Assembly (NCBI GenBank): GCA_030430025.1
Contig: JAUIGR010000002.1
Location: 81,049 to 145,048 of the forward strand
DNA length: 64,000 nucleotides
From: Gammaproteobacteria bacterium
Lineage (GTDB): Bacteria; Pseudomonadota; Gammaproteobacteria; Xanthomonadales; Marinicellaceae
Reading direction: 5' to 3'
Part shown: positions 57,101 to 64,000 of the stretch, piece after piece
How the letters are laid out: each line of letters begins with the position of its first letter
How positions within the stretch are numbered: position 1 is the stretch's first letter
Translations under genes and position numbers: made by a program
The notes under the pieces: model-generated
The model's database searches: none
Seen by the model: only the letters and a program-made list of their open reading frames with translations
What the model was told of the DNA's origin: nothing

Positions 57101-57206
57101 CTGTTTGCCAGGTGTTGTCGCCGATGCGATTGGCAAAGGCATCAAGTACCCGGCGCGTTTTTTTCAGGGCTTTTTTTTCGCACTGGCTTATGAAAGTAAC
57201 CATCAT
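54186..57206 (-). CDS. cas2-3: Cas2-Cas3 fusion, CRISPR adaptation/nuclease-helicase
   Basis: 1006 residues. About 1-95 form the Cas2-like domain (MMVTFISQCEKKALKKTRRVLDAFANRIGDNTWQTVI), the hallmark of type I-F. The HD nuclease follows with His121 and His154-Asp155 (AGILHDIGKIDPQF) and SFEKHPRHHEISWL. The SF2 helicase has Walker A GPAGCGKTK (about 440), DExH-type DEFHEL (about 555), SATPHDY, and motif VI QRLGRLDRFG (about 735), then a C-terminal domain. All motifs look intact. Its ATG overlaps the cas1 stop (ATGA). Confidence 0.95.
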   Translation of the reverse strand: MMVTFISQCEKKALKKTRRVLDAFANRIGDNTWQTVITKEGLQAVHKLLKKTASKSTAVSCHWIRSRSRSDLLWVVGKRHEFNDMGYVPVNYTSKEVIMDKTTIETKNIYANTKGQTLSEHLFAVGFLAFSLIKKIGIENPRLAQSAFVAGILHDIGKIDPQFQQWLLKKLGKFSEDLKEDAPLPDDGFHIDNSVKGHTKFSFEKHPRHHEISWLMSVSLLHDDTLNSSQLSQIYHGIYWHHTRPFRKENQNFFNKPEGIYKLLKKSLDAKKNDSFFETVNKVLKDVQTITAKFDETGNLKSMLPKWASQFNLSNQNLPEYKSYSDISDELDEFKSDVRVNGLNNIIRTVVISADRIVSAMSADDLTEYLLDGTLERALDDITLEDNTLIAEMERCIQGFDNKYPNSKRNQTQTKAATEIAKLKEIAEFDEAANIGVLQGPAGCGKTKITLEWAAKTKAKKIIWVCPRVQVCLGLVHDLTQAEYLPNSNIEIFTGEFKKTLTDGINLEDAPDTPDDEYFKGDIVITTIDQVINNIISHNKVTAMVDFMQSHVVFDEFHELIPMPAFNLLFAELLEAKKLLKHHANTLLVSATPHDYFITEFLKIDKNDIIRVPSFNQSRYRIEFQTYDEKEVTSPLITQHHDNGLKTFVITNTAQDAQLGFLKQQNSENNILLHSKYTKSDKAKWFDEVFQCFKQNGNSQYDVLRSGPIVQASLNISCDRMFTELTNAENWLQRLGRLDRFGVNDTDNIYTTVMPESCTTGKQSNNTAKFLNRLFSWRSTVAWLDYLQNNLNTDEKGTIQLNDLYQLYHSFYNDSSCQQMIDEDLKLALRKSVETINNKVIDPISFPPKSKRKDGVAKISKNSLRGDNRFVQMAVCEVDEDLNIKFTDEYAYSEDTNHAIETVSLTESTERIRGYGDSSKDLLAFMQSKHHNIKKEAKKAYKDFLLLTEARSPEHPIYLSYTPVDLEPIGGERERHKYAIYYIHSKKQPVGAMSIDKLTTPTSVED

Positions 57207-58162
57207 AGGAATTCACCTTTGGCTATTTTTTCATCGAGTGCCGCTGTTTTGACTTGCTTAAACATGAAGTCGAGGGCTTTGTGGTCGGTGAAGGCGCGCA
57301 GGCATTGTTGGCGGAATTGTTGTTCTGTGGCGTTTTCTTTGGCGCAGATGAAGGCCCAGGGTAAGATGATGGCATCTTTGATCAGGTCAGCGATGTCGAA
57401 TATTAAGGCTCCGCGACGTGTTTTGCCGTGCATGATTGCGAATCCATGTGGGATGCCGAGTACCCATGATGTGGTGGCTGCCAGTCCATAGGCGAGGTAG
57501 TTGCCGTGGTTAAGGAAGGCGTTGGCCTTGTCGGTGTTTTCTCTTTGTCGGGTGAATGCGCCGTAGTTGATGCTGGTTGCGACATATTTGTAAAGTTTTT
57601 TGGTCAGGTCGGCTTCAATTTGTAGCAGTTTACCGATTTTGGGTGCGTTCTGGATTTCCAGTCTGGCATTTGATAGGTTTGTCTGGATGGGACTTTCGAG
57701 CAAAATGTCTTCAGCTCGCAGGTCTTGGTCTTTTTGCCAGACTTGTTCGATGTATTGGAGCCTTTTGAGTTGGAAAAACTTGGCGACATTGAGGCGGCTG
57801 TTTTCATCGAACCAGAATTGCATCCAGCCTTGTATATATTCGGTGGGTCGGTATTCGCTTTGCGGGGTTAGCCACTCAATTTCATTGGCCATGAGTAGTG
57901 GCGTGCCGCCACCACCACAAAAACCAACCAAGACACCAGCAGAGGCGAGCATACGCATCGCTGCCTGGGTGATGGAAGTACCTGTGCCAAGTAAAATAAC
58001 GGTGGTGTTGGCAATCGGGATGTTCCAGTACTGGTTGTCCTTTTTGGCTTCGGTGAGATACAAGACCCGACCATCTTTCTGCATTACTCGGCAATGTTCA
58101 AGGTAGAAAAGATTGGCTCTTTTGGAATGAAGTATGTGTTTTAAATTAGTTAGTTGTTCCAT
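57203..58162 (-). CDS. cas1: CRISPR integrase Cas1 (type I-F)
   Basis: 319 residues. Metal ligands align with Pseudomonas I-F Cas1: Glu183 in QIEADLTKK, His245 in IMHGKTRRG, Asp256 and Asp259 in FDIADL. The N-terminal beta domain includes IANTTVILLGTGTSITQAAMRMLASAG and GFCGGGGTPLL, as usual for I-F. It is the first gene of the cas operon and overlaps cas2-3, its integration partner. Complete active-site residues suggest functional spacer acquisition. Confidence 0.96.
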   Translation of the reverse strand: MEQLTNLKHILHSKRANLFYLEHCRVMQKDGRVLYLTEAKKDNQYWNIPIANTTVILLGTGTSITQAAMRMLASAGVLVGFCGGGGTPLLMANEIEWLTPQSEYRPTEYIQGWMQFWFDENSRLNVAKFFQLKRLQYIEQVWQKDQDLRAEDILLESPIQTNLSNARLEIQNAPKIGKLLQIEADLTKKLYKYVATSINYGAFTRQRENTDKANAFLNHGNYLAYGLAATTSWVLGIPHGFAIMHGKTRRGALIFDIADLIKDAIILPWAFICAKENATEQQFRQQCLRAFTDHKALDFMFKQVKTAALDEKIAKGEFL

Positions 58163-58454
58163 GTGTGTCGTTTTTATTACTGTTTATGTCCTTGGACTTC
58201 TCATAGGTTGGAGGTTTACTCTCCGAAAAACAACAACCAATGAGTCGTTCTGAGTTTTAGTTGTCAGAGCGGTTCAGTCCATGCTGACCTATTTTGGACG
58301 ATCATTAGGAAAAATGCACATGTAAAATAATAAAAAAATGGATAAAAAAATTTTCTATCAGAAGAATCAAAATGTCAGGTACATCGAGTTGAGTCAACTG
58401 CGAGTATAAAAGTGACGGAATGAACGTTTGGTATTTTAGATACTTAGTCAGTCC
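58163..58454. other. Upstream region of the cas operon
   Basis: 292 AT-rich bases without a supported ORF; the cas promoter, read leftward, must lie here. AGTTGAGTCAACT (58387-58399) is a perfect 13-base palindrome that might be an operator or part of one. No other structure recognised. Confidence 0.4.
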
Positions 58455-58753
58455 TGAAAAAGTCCCTCCTGGCCTTTTTTAGCATCGGTCAAAAAACACT
58501 TAACCACAAAAGTGTGATTTTGCTGATGTTCTTTGACCTTACTTGAGCCTTACGGCTCAAGGTGGCACCTCCTTGTACCACACCGTCAACCAGAAAAAAG
58601 TTTCTGGAAAACTTTTTCACGTTAGCCTGAGAGCCGCATGGAAGCGGCGAATAAAAAAAGCATTGAAACACTTGTTTTCTGGTCGAAAAGTATGTGACTT
58701 TTAAGAAAAATTATCTTATCCAACAATAACTTATGCTTTTTTTAGGTTCGACT
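58455..58753 (+). repeat. Interspersed structured repeat, copy D (full length)
   Basis: 299 bp, from TGAAAAAGTCCCTCCTGGCC to TTTAGGTTCGACT, the most complete uninterrupted copy. It has hairpins TTGAGCCTTACGGCTCAA, CCAGAAAAAAGTTTCTGG, AAAGTTTCTGGAAAACTTT and GCCGCATGGAAGCGGC. Left end CAGTCCTGAAAAAGT and reverse complement of the right end AGTCGAACCTAAAAAAAGC share a loose AGTC..CCTGAAAAA pattern, possible imperfect ends. It lies between the cas locus and the valine-degradation operon. Confidence 0.88.
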
Positions 58754-58769
58754 ACTTGTTGATGCTCAT

Positions 58770-58799
58770 AACCCAGCACCGCTCACTAGGGGCTGGGTT
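58770..58799 (-). terminator. Hairpin after mmsB
   Basis: AACCCAGC (58770-58777) pairs with GCTGGGTT (58792-58799), 10 bases after the mmsB stop in the transcription direction. No long T-run follows. Probable terminator of the valine-degradation operon. Confidence 0.5.
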
Positions 58800-58809
58800 G
58801 TGTTCGGAT

Positions 58810-59700
58810 TCAGTCGTTTTTCAGCATTTCCAGGATACTGGAAAAGTCTTTGTTGGCTGAGCCAGAGGCTTGGTGGATTTGGTATAGCTGGGTGGCGAGT
58901 GCTCCCATCGGGGTGGCGCTTTGGCTTTTGGCAGCCAGTTCTTGTGACAGCCCTAAATCTTTGCTCATTAAGCTGACCATAAATCCACCTTGATAACCAT
59001 GGCTGGCGGGTACGTTAGGCATCACCCCTGGATAAGGGTTATAGACTTGTAGTGACCAGTTGTTACCCGAACTGGCTTTCATGATTTCTGACATCACTGT
59101 TGGGTCTAAGCCTTGTTGTACACCCATATTGAGTGCTTCAGCTGTGCCTATCATGTGAATGGCCAGTAGCATGTTATTACATATTTTTGCGACTTGACCT
59201 GCACCGGAAGCACCAGCATGGAAGATGTTTTTTCCCATGGCTTCTAAGATCGGTTTGGCTTGGTCAAAATGCTTTGGATCACCTCCACATATGAAGGTTA
59301 ATGTGCCGGCTTGAGCCGCGGCAACACCACCCGACACAGGTGCATCAACCATGGCAATGCCTTTCATTTCACAGGCTTTTGCGACGTAACGGGCATCGTC
59401 TGCGGCGATGGTCGAGGAGTCAATAACCAGTACGTTGTCTTTTAAGTGTGAGATCAGACCGTCTTTACCGGTATAAAGTGATTTAACGATGGCGCCATTG
59501 GGTAGCATGGAGATGACCACATCGGCATTTTTAACGGCTTCTGTGGCTTGTCCAGCTGTTTCAGCGCCGGCTGTTTTTAGGGCTGCTATGGCTTCTTTGT
59601 TCAGGTCATATACGGTGACTTGATATCCTTTTTTAAGTAGATTTTTAGCCATTGGGCTACCCATGTTGCCCAGGCCGATGAATGCAATGTGTTGAGTCAT
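58810..59700 (-). CDS. mmsB: 3-hydroxyisobutyrate dehydrogenase
   Basis: NAD-dependent oxidation of 3-hydroxyisobutyrate to methylmalonate semialdehyde in valine breakdown. Cofactor loop FIGLGNMGSPMAKNLLKKG, substrate motif DAPVSGGVAAAQAGTLTFICGG, catalytic Lys in GAGQVAKICNNMLLAI and the C-terminal KDFSSILEML are present. 296 residues. Last gene of the operon; overlaps the hydrolase gene by 4 bases. Confidence 0.95.
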   Translation of the reverse strand: MTQHIAFIGLGNMGSPMAKNLLKKGYQVTVYDLNKEAIAALKTAGAETAGQATEAVKNADVVISMLPNGAIVKSLYTGKDGLISHLKDNVLVIDSSTIAADDARYVAKACEMKGIAMVDAPVSGGVAAAQAGTLTFICGGDPKHFDQAKPILEAMGKNIFHAGASGAGQVAKICNNMLLAIHMIGTAEALNMGVQQGLDPTVMSEIMKASSGNNWSLQVYNPYPGVMPNVPASHGYQGGFMVSLMSKDLGLSQELAAKSQSATPMGALATQLYQIHQASGSANKDFSSILEMLKND

Positions 59701-60767
59701 GAAAGTAATTCCTGTGGGGTTTCAAAATATTCGGCAATCATCTCATCGGTGATTTCAGCGACCGATTGAGTGGACCATTGTGGCTGACCATCTTTGTCTA
59801 TCAGCAAAGCCCTCACGCCTTCCTGTAAATCAGGATGCATGGCGCATTGAATTGAGATGGTTAATTCCATGTCAAAGACTTCGGCTAGACTCATGTGTTT
59901 GGCCATTTCGATTTGTTCACGAACCAGTGCCAGAGTCATTGGGCATCCGCTTAATAAAGATTGGCGCGCTTTGCTGAGCCATTTGTCTTCTGTTTGTAAT
60001 GCTTTAAATTGTGCCACCACTGTTTCTAGGTCAACTGGTGCCATCAGTTCATTGATCAGTTCATAGTTCATCCATAATGATGATTCATGAACACGATATT
60101 CCATTTGAACTGTTGTGATGGCTTCACTGATGCCCTCGTAGCTGCCATCTGATGACAGGATTGCTTGTTGTAAGGTGTCGAGGTCACTTGAATGAACAGC
60201 ATAGTCTGCGAGTTTAGTGAACAATGCATCTGCAGCATTGATGCGAGCACCAGTCATGCCGAGGAATTCGGCACAGCGTCCGGGCATGCGATTGAAGAAC
60301 CAGGAGGCGCCAACATCAGGGTACAGACCAATGGTTACCTCAGGCATGGCAATCATAGAACGTTCAGTGACAATGCGATGTGAACCACCAACGGCAATAC
60401 CTAAGCCACCACCCATGACAATGCCATCGGCCCAAATAATGACTGGTTTGGTATACTCATGGATGGTTTGGTCCATTTTGTATTCCTTGCTGAAAAACTC
60501 AGCTGCTTTAATTGGTACTTGACCTTTTGCTGTTTCTTTCATCGAGTGGTATAGCATCACCACATCACCGCCTGCACAGAAGGCTTTTTCGCCTTCGCCT
60601 TCAATCCATACCGCTTTGATTTGATCATCAGTGGACCATGCATCAAGAGTTGACTGAATTTGTTCGATCATTGTGGTGGACAGTGCATTCAAGGCCTTGG
60701 GTTTGTCGAGGATGATTTTTCCCAACAGGCCAAAACTGGCCGCTATTGTTTCAATTGTTACACTCAT
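59697..60767 (-). CDS. 3-hydroxyisobutyryl-CoA hydrolase (crotonase family)
   Basis: A 356-residue crotonase-fold protein. KAFCAGGDVVMLYHSM, GIVMGGGLGIAVGGSHRIVTERSMIAMPEVTIGLYPDVGASWFFNRMPG and a long C-terminal part with LLSGCPMTLALVREQIEMAKHMSLAEVFDMEL distinguish the hydrolase from plain enoyl-CoA hydratases. It converts 3-hydroxyisobutyryl-CoA to the free acid. It shares one base with the dehydrogenase gene upstream and 4 with mmsB. Confidence 0.9.
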   Translation of the reverse strand: MSVTIETIAASFGLLGKIILDKPKALNALSTTMIEQIQSTLDAWSTDDQIKAVWIEGEGEKAFCAGGDVVMLYHSMKETAKGQVPIKAAEFFSKEYKMDQTIHEYTKPVIIWADGIVMGGGLGIAVGGSHRIVTERSMIAMPEVTIGLYPDVGASWFFNRMPGRCAEFLGMTGARINAADALFTKLADYAVHSSDLDTLQQAILSSDGSYEGISEAITTVQMEYRVHESSLWMNYELINELMAPVDLETVVAQFKALQTEDKWLSKARQSLLSGCPMTLALVREQIEMAKHMSLAEVFDMELTISIQCAMHPDLQEGVRALLIDKDGQPQWSTQSVAEITDEMIAEYFETPQELLS

Positions 60768-61927
60768 TAGATGATCACCTCAGTAGCTCCTTGTTGAAGG
60801 ATTTTGCGTGAAATGATCAGTCGCATGATTTCATTGGTGCCTTCTAAGATGCGATGTACGCGACTGTCCCGCACATACCTTTCTAATGGGTATTCTTTGA
60901 TGTAGCCATAGCCTCCGTGTAATTGTAGGGCATCATCACAAATCTGGAAACAGACATCTGTGGCAAAGCGTTTGGCCATGGCACAATAAGCTGTTGCTTG
61001 TGGGTCTTTGGCGTCCAGTTTGTAGGCGGCTAGGCGAACCATTTGTCTGGCTGCAATCAATTCGGTAACCATGTCGGCCAGTTTGAATTGTAAGGCTTGA
61101 AAAGAGGCCAGTGTTTTGCCGAATTGTTTTCTCTCTAACATGTAGGTTTGTGCCTGATTAATCGCCGCTTGGGCTGCACCCAGAGAGCATGAAGCGATGT
61201 TGATGCGACCACCATCCAAACCTTTCATAGCCAATTTGAATCCCATGCCTTCTTGGCCAACCAGATAGTCAGCTGGGATCTGAACGTTGTCAAAAATGAT
61301 TAAGCGAGTGGGTTGAGTATTCCAACCCATCTTTTGTTCTTTTTTACCATAATCAATGCCTGCCGTATCAGCGGGTATCATGAAGCAGGAAATGCCTTTA
61401 GGGCCCGTTTCACCCGTGCGTGCCATGACAATCAGTAGGTCGGTTGAACCGGCACCAGAGATGAAGGTTTTGCTGCCATTAATGATGTAGTTATTGTCTT
61501 TTTTGATGGCGGTGGTCTGTAAGTTTCCAGCATCCGAACCATGCCCTGGCTCTGTTAGGCAATAAGAGGCTAACATCTCACCAGAAGTCAGTTTTGATCC
61601 CCATTCGTTAGCCAGTACTTCTGAACCAAAAGAGGTTAACATCCAGGCGCACATATTGTGGATGGTTAAATAAGAGGTGGTTGAGGTACAGTGTTTCGAC
61701 ATTTCTTCGAATATCAAGGAAGCGTCTAATCGCGATAGTCCCAATCCTCCGTACTGTTCAGGTGAATACAAACCTAAAAAACCTAATTCACCAGTGGCTT
61801 TAATGACATCAACCGGGAAATAACTTTCCTCATCCCAACGGGCAGCATGAGGCGCCATTTCACTCAATGCAAATTCACGTGCGGCATCGACAAAAGCTTG
61901 TTGATCTTCGTTCAGTTCAAAATTCAT
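60767..61927 (-). CDS. Acyl-CoA dehydrogenase (probable isobutyryl-CoA dehydrogenase)
   Basis: An FAD-dependent 386-residue acyl-CoA dehydrogenase. YCLTEPGHGSDAGNLQTTA is the flavin/substrate loop, QLHGGYGYIKEYPLERYVRDSRVHRILEGTNEIMRLIISR the C-terminal signature. The catalytic base is expected at the Glu in LEGTNEIMR. The operon context (mmsA, HIBCH, mmsB) points to the isobutyryl-CoA step of valine degradation; the family alone does not fix the chain specificity. Confidence 0.9.
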   Translation of the reverse strand: MNFELNEDQQAFVDAAREFALSEMAPHAARWDEESYFPVDVIKATGELGFLGLYSPEQYGGLGLSRLDASLIFEEMSKHCTSTTSYLTIHNMCAWMLTSFGSEVLANEWGSKLTSGEMLASYCLTEPGHGSDAGNLQTTAIKKDNNYIINGSKTFISGAGSTDLLIVMARTGETGPKGISCFMIPADTAGIDYGKKEQKMGWNTQPTRLIIFDNVQIPADYLVGQEGMGFKLAMKGLDGGRINIASCSLGAAQAAINQAQTYMLERKQFGKTLASFQALQFKLADMVTELIAARQMVRLAAYKLDAKDPQATAYCAMAKRFATDVCFQICDDALQLHGGYGYIKEYPLERYVRDSRVHRILEGTNEIMRLIISRKILQQGATEVII

Positions 61928-61939
61928 CCAAAACCTCTG

Positions 61940-63436
61940 TTATAAATTGATGGTGGCATTGGGTGCGGCATCATCTGGAATGTCAGATTCAAACCAGCGC
62001 GCAGTGACTGTTTTGGTTTCAGTGTAAAACTTCACCGCTTGTTTACCATAGGCGTGTTGATCGCCATAGAAAGATTTGCGCCAGCCTGTGAATGAGAAAA
62101 ATGGCAGTGGTACTGGAATAGGGATGTTGATACCGACTTGACCGACTTTGATTTCATGTTGAAACTTGCGCGCTGCGGCACCTGATGAGGTAAAAATTGA
62201 TGTACCATTACCATAGGGATTTTCATTGATCAGTTCAATGGCTTGTTCCAGTGTATCTGCTTTGATGACACATAACACGGGGCCGAAAATTTCTGTTTTG
62301 TAAATTTCCATGTCTGTGGTGACATCGGAAAAAAGCGTTGGTCCGACCCAGTTGCCATTAGGATAACCTGGCACTTCACAGCCACGGCCATCAAGCATTA
62401 ATGTAGCACCTTCTTCTACACCCCGGGCAATCATAGATTCAACGCGTGCTTTGGCTTGTGGTGAAATCAGTGGACCATAAAATGACTCAGGTTTTTTCCA
62501 ATGTCCTGGTTTCATTTCAGCCATTTTTTCTTTGATTTCGGGTAGCCATGTTTGTGTTTCACCGACCAGTATGGCTACAGAAATGGCCATGCAGCGTTGA
62601 CCCGCGGCTCCACAGGCTGAGCCAGCTATATTGTTGATCACTTGGTTTTTGTTGGCATCCGGCATCACTACCATGTGATTTTTCGCGCCGGCAAAAGCCT
62701 GAACACGTTTGAGGTTGTCAGTGCCAGTTTTGTATATATGTTCGCCAACGGGTACAGAGCCGACAAAGGAAATGGCCTCAATATCTTTATGATTCAAAAT
62801 GTGATTAACTTGGTCTTTACCACCATGAACCACTTGCAGTACGTCGCGAGGAAAACCTGCCTCATAAAAAAGTTCAGCCAAGCGCATGGGTGTATTAGGA
62901 TCTTGTTCTGAAGGTTTTAAAATGAAGGTGTTGCCACATACAATGGCCATTGGAAACATCCATAAAGGAATCATTGCCGGAAAGTTAAAAGGCGTGATGC
63001 CAGCACAAACACCTAATGGTTGAATCAAAGAATATGTGTCGACCTTACTGGCGACATTTTCAACGGTTTCACCCATCATTAGACTGGGCATATTGGCAGC
63101 ATGTTCAGCTACTTCGATACCTCGCCAGACATCGCCTTTGGCATCTTCAAAATTTTTACCCGTTTCCTCAGCTAAAATTTCAGCCAGTTCATCATGATGT
63201 TGTTTCAACAGGTGTTGGTATTGAAGCATCAAGCGAGCCCTTTTGGTGACAGGTACTTCTTTCCACGTTTCAAAAGCTTTCTTTGCCGAGGCTATGGCAT
63301 TTTCCATTTCTTGGTTAGTTGCCATGGGAACTTGACAAATGACTTCTTGGTTTGCTGGGTCTGTGACATCTAACCATTGAGTGCTCGTACTGATAATGGG
63401 TTCACCATTGATAAACATGGCCACTTTCTTAGTCAT
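61940..63436 (-). CDS. mmsA: Methylmalonate-semialdehyde dehydrogenase (CoA-acylating)
   Basis: A 498-residue aldehyde dehydrogenase that converts methylmalonate semialdehyde to propionyl-Co[38 protein letters not shown] and the nucleophile Cys in [17 protein letters not shown] are visible, and the C-terminal [24 protein letters not shown] is specific for MmsA. First gene of the operon; AGGTG lies upstream of the ATG. Confidence 0.96.
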   Translation of the reverse strand: MTKKVAMFINGEPIISTSTQWLDVTDPANQEVICQVPMATNQEMENAIASAKKAFETWKEVPVTKRARLMLQYQHLLKQHHDELAEILAEETGKNFEDAKGDVWRGIEVAEHAANMPSLMMGETVENVASKVDTYSLIQPLGVCAGITPFNFPAMIPLWMFPMAIVCGNTFILKPSEQDPNTPMRLAELFYEAGFPRDVLQVVHGGKDQVNHILNHKDIEAISFVGSVPVGEHIYKTGTDNLKRVQAFAGAKNHMVVMPDANKNQVINNIAGSACGAAGQRCMAISVAILVGETQTWLPEIKEKMAEMKPGHWKKPESFYGPLISPQAKARVESMIARGVEEGATLMLDGRGCEVPGYPNGNWVGPTLFSDVTTDMEIYKTEIFGPVLCVIKADTLEQAIELINENPYGNGTSIFTSSGAAARKFQHEIKVGQVGINIPIPVPLPFFSFTGWRKSFYGDQHAYGKQAVKFYTETKTVTARWFESDIPDDAAPNATINL

Positions 63437-63777
63437 ATTACACCTGTATGAATTGTTTTTTTTGATTCCCCAGTGCAGTTGTGGTTCGCTACAAAAGGAC
63501 TTGGATGCTTTGGTAGGAATCCCCCATACAAAGCGCGCGTTATTATAGCATATGTCCTCTGCTGTTTTTATCTATATTAAACCACGGCATTTTTAAAATT
63601 AGTTTGATTTTGAAGCCAGTGAAATAGAACAGAAGAATCAAGTTAAATCAATATATTTCAATGGTTTTGATATAGCAGTTCAAAAAAAATTATTTTTTTT
63701 TGAACTGCTGATGGGAAAATATTCGATGGTTTATTAAAACAACACGCTTAAATTTTAATAAAACCGGGATGAGTATT
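63437..63777. other. Divergent intergenic region with long hairpin
   Basis: 341 bases between mmsA (leftward) and a secreted-protein gene (rightward). AGCAGTTCAAAAAAAA (63674-63689) and TTTTTTTTGAACTGCT (63694-63709) form a perfect 16-bp stem with a 4-base loop. Both promoters must be nearby. GCGCGC occurs near 63530. No ORF supported. Confidence 0.6.
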
Positions 63778-64000
63778 ATGATTAATAAAATCAACATTAA
63801 AAAAACAGCGCTGGTTTCAGCATTACTACTAGAGTTAGGTATTGGTGGTGCTCACGCAGCTGATATTAATGTAGATGGTGATATTTGTACCTTAGCGGAT
63901 GCCATTACTGCTGCCAATACCAATCAGGCTGTTGGTGGTTGTGCAGCTGGTGATAATCCAGTTAATTTCATAACGTTGGCTGCCAATAAAGAGTTCATCT
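63778..64000 (+). CDS. Secreted CSLREA-like protein (partial, 3' end beyond window)
   Basis: The first 74 codons are visible. MINKINIKKTALVSALLLELG..AHA is a signal peptide; the mature start ADINVDGDICTLADAITAANTNQAVGGCAAGDN matches the CSLREA-type domain seen at the start of large outer-membrane or secreted beta-helix proteins, with two Cys. GGGATGAG lies about 8 bases before the ATG. The full length and later domains cannot be seen. Confidence 0.75.
   Translation, partial: MINKINIKKTALVSALLLELGIGGAHAADINVDGDICTLADAITAANTNQAVGGCAAGDNPVNFITLAANKEFI

Noticed and set aside
57069..58106. Plus-strand open frames opposite cas1
   Set aside because: Antisense shadows of a well-supported gene with no family match.
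51515..58162. Type I-F3 (Tn7-associated) CRISPR system
   Set aside because: cas1 and a full cas2-3 are present, and there is no tniQ, tnsABC or fused cas8/5 gene, so it is not a transposon-guiding system.
57203..58162. Higher GC in cas1 as a sign of separate origin from the rest of the operon
   Set aside because: The overlap with cas2-3 and intact order argue for one unit; a composition difference over a single gene is weak evidence.

Overview
The window is a chromosomal segment of a moderately AT-rich Gammaproteobacterium. The gene order rpsP-rimM-trmD-rplS, and rpsB-tsf-pyrH-frr-uppS-cdsA-dxr-rseP-bamA-skp-lpxD-fabZ-lpxA-lpxB-rnhB-dnaE, is typical of that class, as are a UvrY/GacA-type regulator and a FimX-like protein. 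Some protein styles (a cyclophilin with a C-terminal GWY...GxGFYFE domain, and a CSLREA-like secreted protein at the right edge) remind me of Marinicella and relatives, but the genus is only an inference. No tRNA or rRNA gene was recognised.

Layout. 1-295: copy A of a roughly 300-bp structured interspersed repeat. 313-6614: rsmE, then a tight operon of type II secretion pseudopilins gspG-H-I-J-K with nadK, a 5'-nucleotidase and a secreted cyclophilin. 6585-9528: gluQ and a FimX-like degenerate GGDEF/EAL protein. 9811-12539: molybdopterin operon moaB-A-C-D-E. 12717-14891: katG. 14892-19069 is accessory DNA: a small secreted protein, two paralogous proteins of unknown function, repeat copies B and C, a 162-bp MITE-like element nested inside copy B, and a YcxB-like ORF whose 5' end lies in repeat C. 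19190-21131: a patatin-like lipase divergent from a response regulator. 21262-42077: an almost unbroken housekeeping run covering ribosome and translation genes, isoprenoid, phospholipid, outer-membrane and lipid A biogenesis, RNase HII and DNA polymerase III alpha, ending in an SDR. 42332-49553: a desaturase, an ABC exporter with a GldG-like permease, pdxH, a TPR lipoprotein, and a YtrA-like GntR regulator with a membrane protein.

The most notable locus is 49606-58162: a complete compact type I-F variant CRISPR-Cas system (I-F2, also called I-Fv). It has a 30-repeat/29-spacer array, leader, cas6f, cas5fv, cas7fv, a cas2-cas3 fusion and cas1. No cas8f/csy1 large-subunit gene is present, which matches the minimal Cascade known from Shewanella putrefaciens CN-32. 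Repeat copy D (58455-58753) lies just beyond it. 58810-63436 is a valine-degradation operon (mmsA, acyl-CoA dehydrogenase, 3-hydroxyisobutyryl-CoA hydrolase, mmsB). The window ends inside a secreted CSLREA-like protein.

The best candidates for under-described biology are the I-F2 locus, the structured repeat family with its nested MITE and its effect on a neighbouring ORF, and the pair of unknown paralogs sitting between repeat copies.
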